This document shows, piece after piece, positions 13,737 to 19,653 of a stretch of 19,653 bases of DNA (positions are counted from its first letter, which is position 1; every line of letters starts with the position of its first letter). The stretch comes from DAOPKN01 sp035391225 (GTDB taxonomy: Bacteria > Thermotogota > Thermotogae > MWEM01): assembly GCA_035391225.1 (NCBI GenBank), contig DAOPKN010000039.1, positions 1 to 19,653 of the forward strand, given 5' to 3'. Both the position numbers and the translations under genes were made by a program. A model generated the notes under the pieces. It was not told where the DNA came from. It saw only the letters and a list, made by a program, of their open reading frames with translations, and did no database searches.

Positions 13737-14831
13737 TTATGGTGTATTGGTTTGGGTCGGTTTCATCAGCCGGAATAGGATCCTTGGTTCGGACAGTGTT
13801 TCCCTTCCGCTCACGTAGAGGTACAGAGTTTCTTCTTCGTGGTCTGGCCTGGTGAATTGGATCACGTACTCTTCTCCGGGCATCAAGTATAGTTGCAATG
13901 GGGGCAAGAAGTACTCGCGGGTGTTACCCACGTACAGACCGTTGATACGGATTTCGACTCCCGGGGGCGACGTGAGAACTTGGTAGGGAATCGGCGAACG
14001 ATCCTCGCTTTCGGGCAGCGCTTTGATGGCGGGGAAGAGTATCTCCTCTTCCACTGTTTGATCGATCGGCTCCAAATCCATGCTTCTATTGACGCATTCC
14101 GCGTAAGAATCTACCGTCTGAACAACGACAGTCAGTGTTATCCTTTCAGCCCCGGGGGATTCCGGGAGTTGTTGTACATTGTTGTACGCCATCCAATCGC
14201 TTTCGCAGAGCGAAGAGACGCGGTTTGCTCCCACCACGATTTTGTCCAAACCCTCCAGTGGTTTGGGCCTGGACAGGTCGAAACGGTGGAAGGACGTTGC
14301 CAAAACTTCTTCCCCACGTTTCACGGTGATTCGTGCAATGCGTGGTGGATTGCGAAACACACTGCGGGTAGGGTCCAGCGAAAAGGAACCGGTGGGGCCA
14401 GAAACCCCGCGAAACACGACGGTTTCAATCCCCAGGAAAATGGTCCCCTCCATGACAACTTCCATTACGGAAACTTCAAGAGTAACCCCTGAAAGGCGTT
14501 TGCCTTGCTCGTCCACGATCACGCCACCCAGCACGTGGATGTCATGGAAGAAAAACACTTGGGGAAGGTCTTCCATATCCAGCACTTCGAGGGAATGTGT
14601 TTCCCATTTGCCGTTCCAGGTCTCGAAAGATAGTTCATGGATTCCGGGAAGCAGTGGGAAATCCTGGGAGAAAGAATGGAATTCATGGTATTCCCCGTCC
14701 AATACCAGGAACTGGGGAATATCGGAACCCGAAAAGGCAAATTGCACCTTTTTGAAGCTCTCTTGCGCTTGCAGCGAATGGGCCGCGAAGAACAGTAAAA
14801 CGGCAAAACAAACTAAAAAGGGTTTTTTCAT
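13737..14831 (-). CDS. Exported PEGA-domain protein
   Basis: A 364-aa protein with a clear signal peptide (MKKPFLVCFAVLLFFAAHS, cleaved after LQAQ). The N-terminal part (about 30-105) is a beta-rich segment; the middle (HVLGGVIVDEQGKRLSGVTLE through GPTGSFSLDP) resembles a carboxypeptidase-regulatory-like beta sandwich. The C-terminal 75 residues form a PEGA domain (PPGVEIRINGLYVGNTREYF, then MPGEEYVIQF and LMKP), a surface-associated fold often tied to cell-envelope complexes. No enzyme motif is visible. The ATG at 14831 follows GAGGAGGG and starts the signal peptide. It is immediately upstream of the sigma gene (20 bp), and its 70-bp leader carries copy 2 of the repeated motif. A role as an envelope sensor or output of the sigma system is plausible but inferred. 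Confidence 0.82.
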   Translation of the reverse strand: MKKPFLVCFAVLLFFAAHSLQAQESFKKVQFAFSGSDIPQFLVLDGEYHEFHSFSQDFPLLPGIHELSFETWNGKWETHSLEVLDMEDLPQVFFFHDIHVLGGVIVDEQGKRLSGVTLEVSVMEVVMEGTIFLGIETVVFRGVSGPTGSFSLDPTRSVFRNPPRIARITVKRGEEVLATSFHRFDLSRPKPLEGLDKIVVGANRVSSLCESDWMAYNNVQQLPESPGAERITLTVVVQTVDSYAECVNRSMDLEPIDQTVEEEILFPAIKALPESEDRSPIPYQVLTSPPGVEIRINGLYVGNTREYFLPPLQLYLMPGEEYVIQFTRPDHEEETLYLYVSGRETLSEPRILFRLMKPTQTNTP

Positions 14832-14871
14832 GAACATCCCTCCTCGTTTTCCGTGGTGCTTTTCAAAAGAA

Positions 14872-14898
14872 ATACCGTTTGAAAGGCACTTTTCCGCA
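14872..14898 (-). promoter_or_regulatory. Repeated 27-bp motif, copy 2: candidate sigma-dependent promoter or operator
   Basis: The same arrangement as at 12560-12586: ATACCGT, three variable bases (TTG), AAAGGCA, one variable base (C), TTTTCCGCA. Only the variable bases differ, so 23 of 27 positions are identical. It lies in the 70-bp gap between the HD-GYP and PEGA genes, 41 bp before the PEGA ATG, and would start a PEGA-sigma-anti-sigma transcript. Confidence 0.6.
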
Positions 14899-14901
14899 GC
14901 C

Positions 14902-17172
14902 TTATTTTGGCGATTCTGGTCCCTCCTCGAGTACCTGCAGGAACACGACCACCATATCCTGGTCAAATTGGGTTCCGGAATACTTCATCAATTCTTGTTT
15001 TGCGATTTCCAAGGGTAAAGCCTTTCGATAAGGACGGTCGCTGGTCATGGCATCGAAAGCATCGGCGACACTGATCAGCCGCGAGACAATGGGGATTTCT
15101 TCTCCGACAAGCCCATCGGGGTAGCCGCTTCCATCCCATTTCTCGTGGTGGTGGCGCACAGCTTGCACGATGTCACGGAGTTCGTCCGAGGTTTGAAGAA
15201 CCTGGGCTCCCCAAACGGGGTGTTGCTGGATCTTTTCGAACTCCTCCTCGCTCAATCTACCCGTTTTCGTCAAGATGGATGGTGGCACGAGGATTTTGCC
15301 GATATCGTGTACCAAACCCGTCCAGTATACCCGGGAAATCTCGTCTTTGCTCCATCCAAGCTTTTCCGCCAACCGTGAACTGAGCTGCGCGACGTTTTCC
15401 GAGTGACCACGCGTGTACGGGTCGTAGATTTCCAAGATCTTGATCATGGAGAGAAGCAGGTCCTTTTGGAACTTTCCCTGGGTGATCATGTATTTTTGCA
15501 TGGCGATGAAAGCGGATGCTACGTTCGCGAACGCGTCGACGATTTGGGAATCTTCCTTGTTGTACCGGGCGTCGGAACCTTCTCGGATATCCAGGGCAAT
15601 GGACCCCAGGCGCTCGTTTCCCAGGGTTAAGCGGGCAATCAGCGATGTTTGCGTGGGTTGTGTGGCACGCAGGAGTTTCTCGTAGGTCTCTTGGGGAATC
15701 TTTTGGTTCTTGTCGGTTTCCATCACGTTTTCCACAACCAACGGACGGTCGCTCCAAAACATGTGGGAAACCTGGAGATCAAGGCTTTTCAGGAGCTGGA
15801 TATCATGGCCAACGGCATGTACGAAGCGCCATTTGTCTCCTTCGATAACCGAGATACTGCCGAAATCGGCCTTGGGGAGCATCACCAGAAGCATTTCCAG
15901 CAATTCGTGCAGGAAATGTTCGTCCTTGTTTCGTGCGGCCCTTGCCATGCGTGATGTGAGGAAAATAATCTGCTGCAAATCGTTGGCGAGGGACTGGATT
16001 TCCTGGTTGCTTCGTTCCAATTCCAGGTTATTCGCCTCGAGTTGCTCGTTCGCGGCCTGCAACTCTTCCGCGTAACCCTCGTTTTGTTCCAGCGAGTCTT
16101 CCAGCGAGCGGGCCATTTCATTGAAGCGGCTTGCGATACGGGCGATTTCATCCTTTCCGGATACCTGCACGCGTTGCTTCAGGTTCCCCTTTCCAAAAGC
16201 TTCAATGGCTTTGTCCAGTCGATGAAGGGGGCGCACGAAAATGTTCCCGATCACGAGCGAAGAGGTGATGAGTACCACGGCAATCGTGGAGAAAAGGGTT
16301 CCGATCAACATGATGACCTGGCGCGTGTTGGCATACAACTCCCGGTTCTCGAGGGAAACACCAAGAAACCACCGGGGAACCAGGGAAAGGGGTGTATACA
16401 AGAGGGTTTGCACGACGCCATCCGCACGCTGGACCACGCGAATTCCCCCCCTTCCTTCTTCCATGTCCCGCGCCATTTGCTGCAAGGAAGGGTCGTTGGC
16501 ACGTTCTCCCGAGAAAAGGTTGCCTTCCTGGAGCATTTCGCGCGCGGGATGCACCAGAACCTGTCCGTGCGCATCCAGCAACCAGCCGTACGACCCGGGG
16601 CGAATGGTGATTTGCGTGATCAAAGGGTACACAGAAGATACTGGAAAAATTCCTCCCACGATCCCTTGCAGAGCGCCTTGTGAATCTTGCACCGCGGCGG
16701 CTATCACAATCATGGCGTCTTCTGGGGTGGAAGGGGATCCTTGGAAGAAAAAGCAGGACTCCTTACCCTCCAGAACGATTTGGCGAAAGAAATCCTCGTC
16801 CCCCACGTATTCCTTGCTTCCCAGGGAATTAATGGAGTTACCCAGTAGGTCTGCGTAGAATACAACATGGAAGGGGAATGCGTCCAGCACGTGCAAAACC
16901 ATTTCCCCGTCGAACGAGGGGTTTTCTTGCGGTGGACGCCACTGGTCACGAAGAAGAAGAACGTGGTTTTGCCCTTTCATCAACCACTCTTCGAAATCGG
17001 TAATGCGCGCCAACATCAATTCTTGCGTGAGGGACAGGATGAGGCTTTTTTCCGACCGCGAAACCATTTGAATGGTGAACAGGGCGGTCAGGATCAATAT
17101 CGCCACCAGAAGGGGTACGGTGGAAAAGAACAGTTTTTGGGCCAACGTTCGAAATTCGGGTTTAAACTTCAA
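14902..17172 (-). CDS. Membrane sensor with Cache, HAMP, GAF and HD-GYP (c-di-GMP phosphodiesterase)
   Basis: A 756-aa receptor. A first transmembrane helix (about 14-37) and a second (about 286-312) bracket a ~250-residue extracytoplasmic sensor of the Cache type (GSYGWLLDAHGQVLVHP is characteristic). Then come a HAMP linker (RPLHRLDKAIEAFGKGNLKQ), a long coiled coil (about 355-405), a GAF-like domain (about 415-565) and a C-terminal HD-GYP domain. The HD-GYP residues are present: His590 and the HD pair at 622-623, HHH at 674-676, DGSGYP at 680-685 and Asp704 in SVADAFDAM, so c-di-GMP hydrolysis is likely. The start is TTG at 17172, overlapping the iorB stop as TTGA; later starts would remove the first membrane helix, and GGGGGTG lies just upstream. 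It probably senses a small molecule outside the cell and lowers c-di-GMP. Confidence 0.92.
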   Translation of the reverse strand: MKFKPEFRTLAQKLFFSTVPLLVAILILTALFTIQMVSRSEKSLILSLTQELMLARITDFEEWLMKGQNHVLLLRDQWRPPQENPSFDGEMVLHVLDAFPFHVVFYADLLGNSINSLGSKEYVGDEDFFRQIVLEGKESCFFFQGSPSTPEDAMIVIAAAVQDSQGALQGIVGGIFPVSSVYPLITQITIRPGSYGWLLDAHGQVLVHPAREMLQEGNLFSGERANDPSLQQMARDMEEGRGGIRVVQRADGVVQTLLYTPLSLVPRWFLGVSLENRELYANTRQVIMLIGTLFSTIAVVLITSSLVIGNIFVRPLHRLDKAIEAFGKGNLKQRVQVSGKDEIARIASRFNEMARSLEDSLEQNEGYAEELQAANEQLEANNLELERSNQEIQSLANDLQQIIFLTSRMARAARNKDEHFLHELLEMLLVMLPKADFGSISVIEGDKWRFVHAVGHDIQLLKSLDLQVSHMFWSDRPLVVENVMETDKNQKIPQETYEKLLRATQPTQTSLIARLTLGNERLGSIALDIREGSDARYNKEDSQIVDAFANVASAFIAMQKYMITQGKFQKDLLLSMIKILEIYDPYTRGHSENVAQLSSRLAEKLGWSKDEISRVYWTGLVHDIGKILVPPSILTKTGRLSEEEFEKIQQHPVWGAQVLQTSDELRDIVQAVRHHHEKWDGSGYPDGLVGEEIPIVSRLISVADAFDAMTSDRPYRKALPLEIAKQELMKYSGTQFDQDMVVVFLQVLEEGPESPK

Positions 17173-17768
17173 GGAGCACCCCCGGCTGGCGGGTTCGCAG
17201 AGAGAATCTTTTCAAAGAGTATGCGATTGCGGGCAAAGAGCGATGGGGCCATGAGCATTTCCATGGCGTGTAGCACATGGGTGGGTTGCACGCCCGGAAT
17301 CAGGCAGAGGCGGAAAACGTGGCCCAGTACCACGGTGTTTTGCATTCTGGGGTCTTCCAACTGCGGTTCGAGAACCCGAACGATTTTCACGCTTTTTTGC
17401 TCGGCCAGGGAGGTGATTTGGGAAGCTTCGAGGGGAGCGTTTGTCCCCAAGCGTACCCCAAGGGGCTGCCAGGAGGTGTCGTAAAACAGCAATGTGCTTC
17501 CCGGTTTTGCATACAATTCCAGGGCGCGAAAAGCTTCGTAGCGCTCCAATGCCAAGACGAGGTCCGCTTCTCCCTCAGAAATGAGGGGCGAGAAACTTCT
17601 TCCCACCTTGAGGGAAGAAACCACGGTTCCCCCGCGTTGGGCCAAGCCGTGGGTGTCCACTCCACGTGCTTCTTGGCCGGAAAAAAACACGCTTTGCAAC
17701 AAGATTTCGCTGAGCATTCCGATTCCTTGGCCGCCCACACCGCAGAGAAACACTTGGAAGGATTTCAT
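17169..17768 (-). CDS. iorB: Indolepyruvate ferredoxin oxidoreductase, beta subunit
   Basis: A 199-aa subunit of the 2-oxoacid:ferredoxin oxidoreductase gamma-domain family. Hallmarks are the N-terminal GVGGQGIGMLSE (10-21) and GVDTHGLAQRGGTVVSSLKVG, the usual signature of IorB. With IorA it oxidatively decarboxylates aryl pyruvates (from Trp, Phe, Tyr transamination) to aryl-acetyl-CoA while reducing ferredoxin. The length is typical. The ATG overlaps the iorA stop (ATGA), so the pair should be made in equal amounts, and its own TGA overlaps the TTG start of the HD-GYP sensor gene. That coupling ties the fermentation enzyme to a c-di-GMP regulator in one transcript. No abnormality is seen in the motifs. 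Confidence 0.93.
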   Translation of the reverse strand: MKSFQVFLCGVGGQGIGMLSEILLQSVFFSGQEARGVDTHGLAQRGGTVVSSLKVGRSFSPLISEGEADLVLALERYEAFRALELYAKPGSTLLFYDTSWQPLGVRLGTNAPLEASQITSLAEQKSVKIVRVLEPQLEDPRMQNTVVLGHVFRLCLIPGVQPTHVLHAMEMLMAPSLFARNRILFEKILSANPPAGGAP

Positions 17769-19627
17769 GAGGATTCCCCCTCTCCATTGGGCAAGGGAGT
17801 TTTTTCAATGGCATCCACGGGGCAGGTTTGCCGGCAGGAACCATCACCGATACACAGTTCGCGTTGCACTTCCACCGCCCCGTCTTGCTTCCTCTGGAAG
17901 GTGGGACAGGCAAAATGGACGATGCAACGCTGAATGTTCTTGCAGCGGTTGCTGATCTGTACCGGGGAGGGCAGTGCTCTTCCCTTGCGGCGAAGTTCCC
18001 GGGTCCATTTGAGCATGCAGGGGTGTCGGGCAATCACCACGGAAAAAGCATCCACTTCCATTGCTTGCTTCACGGCTTGGGTGAGCTCTTTTTGGCGATA
18101 CGTGTCCACCTCGAATATGTGTTGGATCCCAATGGCTTCCAGGATTTTCCGTATCGCGATTTTTGTTCCCGCGTGTTCTTGATGGCCGGTCATCGCGGTG
18201 GTGCCGTTTTGCATGAGGATCAACGTATGGGTATGCCCGTGGAGCACCGCGTTGATGATTCCCGGGATGCCCGCATGGAAAAAGGTGGAATCTCCCAGGA
18301 AGGTTACGACCTTTCTCTGGCGGTTGAACAAGGAGAGCCCGGCTCCAGTGCCATTGGAATGCCCCATGCACAAGAGGACTTGCCCCACTTCGTACGGTTC
18401 CAAAAATCCAAGGGTGTGGCAGCCAATGTCTGCAACCGTGATGTCTTCCTTCGAAAGCGCCTTTTTGATGGCATGAAAGGCGGAACGATGCCCACACCCC
18501 GGGCACATCTGCGCAGGACGGGGAAAAGAAGCGGTGGCAACGGGATCAACAGGGGGGACTATGTCTGGCCAGTTCCTGTGTAAGATTTCTTGGACCTTTC
18601 GTGGGGTGTATTCCCCGATCCAATCTTCCACATCATCCTTTCCCGTGATGCGACAATCCACGCCTTGATCCAGGGCCAATGCCTTGATGTCCTTTTCCAG
18701 CGTGTCATCCAGTTCTTCCAGCACGAGTACCTGGGAATGGGAACGCAAAAAGTCCAGGACAACCGTGGTGGAGAGGGGATACCGATGGGAAAGCTTGAGA
18801 ATGTCCGGTGGGTGGGACGTTCCTTCCAGTGTTTCCATGCAGGAAAGGAAGCAAGTGCCATGGGTGATCAACCCCCGCGTGGGATTTTCGTTGTCCAGCC
18901 TCTTGTGCCAACCCGGCGCATCCAGTTCGTCGGAGAGCAGGGACAGTTTTTTCAGGGCACGTCGTTTGAGGGGAAATACTTGCGCGGTGATGGGAATGTA
19001 GGGCCCGTGTTTTTTCGGGTCAAAGCGGGGGGTGTCGTCACGGGGCTGCGGCTGCCATTTTCCGAAAGAAACCGTTTCCCTGGCATGGCAGACGTGGGTC
19101 GTCAGGCGCAAGATCACGGGCATGCGGTTTATCTGCGACAATTGGGCGGCTCGGAGGAAGAAGGCATAGGTTTCGGAGGGCGTGGAAGGTTCCAGCACGG
19201 GGATGTAGGCCATTCGGGCAATGTGCAGGTTGTCTTGTTCGTTCTGGGAGGAGTGCGCTCCCGGATCGTCGCCCAACACCACCACCATTCCCCCGATCAA
19301 TTCCATTAAGCTCAGTTGCACGAAGGAATCGGCCGCCACGTTTAGCCCCACGCTTTTGAAAAAGCAGCAAGAAAGGTGCCCGTTGATCGAAGCGCCAAAG
19401 GCCACTTCGAGCGCTACTTTTTCGTTCACGGAAAACTCGAAGTACAGGGGATTCTTTTCCGAAGGTATGGACTGGATGGCGGCACCAATTTCCGGTGTGG
19501 GTGATCCGGGATAACTGGTTGCCACCCGCACAGAAGCTTCAATCATGGCCCGCACGAGGGCCACGTTTCCCATGACGGGTTTTTTCATGGGACCTTCCTG
19601 GATAAGGAAATCACCGATTTTTTCCAT
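17765..19627 (-). CDS. iorA: Indolepyruvate ferredoxin oxidoreductase, alpha subunit
   Basis: A 620-aa thiamine-diphosphate enzyme subunit. Seen: an N-terminal pyrimidine-type domain (SYPGSPTPEIG, near 38-48), CPGCGHRSAF, the TPP-binding segment GDSTFFHAGIPG, the IorA signature NGTTAMTGHQEHAG, and a C-terminal two-cluster ferredoxin-like domain. The clusters are unusual: the first reads CKNIQRC with Cys562, Cys568 and Cys574 but Ile565 where the second Cys is expected; the second reads CIGDGSC with Cys592, Cys598 and Cys602 but Asp595 in place of the second Cys. Asp at this place is known from Pyrococcus furiosus ferredoxin, which still holds a [4Fe-4S] cluster. Two starts fit: ATG 19627 after GGGGGGATAACT, or an ATG 13 codons in, after AGGAAGGT, which gives the more usual MKKxxMGN beginning. 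The promoter is outside the window. Confidence 0.93.
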   Translation of the reverse strand: MEKIGDFLIQEGPMKKPVMGNVALVRAMIEASVRVATSYPGSPTPEIGAAIQSIPSEKNPLYFEFSVNEKVALEVAFGASINGHLSCCFFKSVGLNVAADSFVQLSLMELIGGMVVVLGDDPGAHSSQNEQDNLHIARMAYIPVLEPSTPSETYAFFLRAAQLSQINRMPVILRLTTHVCHARETVSFGKWQPQPRDDTPRFDPKKHGPYIPITAQVFPLKRRALKKLSLLSDELDAPGWHKRLDNENPTRGLITHGTCFLSCMETLEGTSHPPDILKLSHRYPLSTTVVLDFLRSHSQVLVLEELDDTLEKDIKALALDQGVDCRITGKDDVEDWIGEYTPRKVQEILHRNWPDIVPPVDPVATASFPRPAQMCPGCGHRSAFHAIKKALSKEDITVADIGCHTLGFLEPYEVGQVLLCMGHSNGTGAGLSLFNRQRKVVTFLGDSTFFHAGIPGIINAVLHGHTHTLILMQNGTTAMTGHQEHAGTKIAIRKILEAIGIQHIFEVDTYRQKELTQAVKQAMEVDAFSVVIARHPCMLKWTRELRRKGRALPSPVQISNRCKNIQRCIVHFACPTFQRKQDGAVEVQRELCIGDGSCRQTCPVDAIEKTPLPNGEGESS

Positions 19628-19653
19628 AGTTATCCCCCCGTGTTTTTTTCCCG

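Overview
The window looks like a chromosomal segment of an anaerobic, peptidoglycan-making bacterium, moderately G+C-rich by eye. The nucleotide-binding, P-loop and central motifs of the MurC protein (Asp in place of the usual His in the GTxGKTTT loop, GDHLE motif) resemble, from memory, the Thermotoga-type enzyme. An oxygen-sensitive indolepyruvate:ferredoxin oxidoreductase fits an amino-acid-fermenting anaerobe. Thermotogota or another deep-branching anaerobic lineage is my best guess, not a firm call. No tRNA, rRNA, CRISPR array, insertion sequence or prophage gene was seen. Coding is dense and no gene-free stretch exceeds about 220 bp.

Left part (1-6084): the 3' end of a sensor histidine kinase gene (+) is followed by a consensus sigma-70-type promoter (TTGACA, 17 bp, TATAAT) that drives no protein gene, only a ~107-nt structured RNA ending in a strong terminator: a candidate small RNA. 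Facing it on the minus strand is a two-gene operon: a DUF1175 (YfaT-type) NlpC/P60-like protein, then a 1526-aa bacterial alpha-2-macroglobulin with an intact thioester motif (CTEQ). Both are exported and coupled by an ATGA overlap.

Middle (6085-11721): murC (+) starts back to back with the macroglobulin operon from a shared inverted repeat holding two divergent extended -10 elements. A minus-strand group follows: a PhzF-family protein, a 36-aa peptide gene with a strong ribosome binding site and its own terminator, then a radical SAM protein with a Twitch/SPASM-like C-terminal cysteine pattern. Divergent to it (+) is an operon of two paralogous exported proteins of unknown function and an Ogt/MGMT-type DNA alkyltransferase gene that starts with TTG overlapping the preceding stop codon.

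Right part (11722-19627, all minus strand): a six-gene co-directional cluster in transcription order iorA, iorB, Cache-HAMP-GAF-HD-GYP phosphodiesterase, exported PEGA-domain protein, unusual ECF-like sigma factor, soluble zinc-finger anti-sigma-like protein. The first three genes are joined by 4-base overlaps. The two real gaps in the cluster, upstream of the PEGA gene and upstream of the anti-sigma-like gene, carry the same 27-bp motif, identical at 23 positions outside two variable blocks of 3 and 1 bases. This is best read as an internal promoter or operator, plausibly the target of the locally encoded sigma factor. Together these genes look like a c-di-GMP-linked and sigma/anti-sigma-linked envelope signalling module attached to an amino-acid (aryl-pyruvate) fermentation enzyme.

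Best leads for something new: the duplicated 27-bp motif with the atypical sigma/anti-sigma pair; the 36-aa peptide/terminator/radical SAM arrangement; and the small RNA with a consensus promoter.
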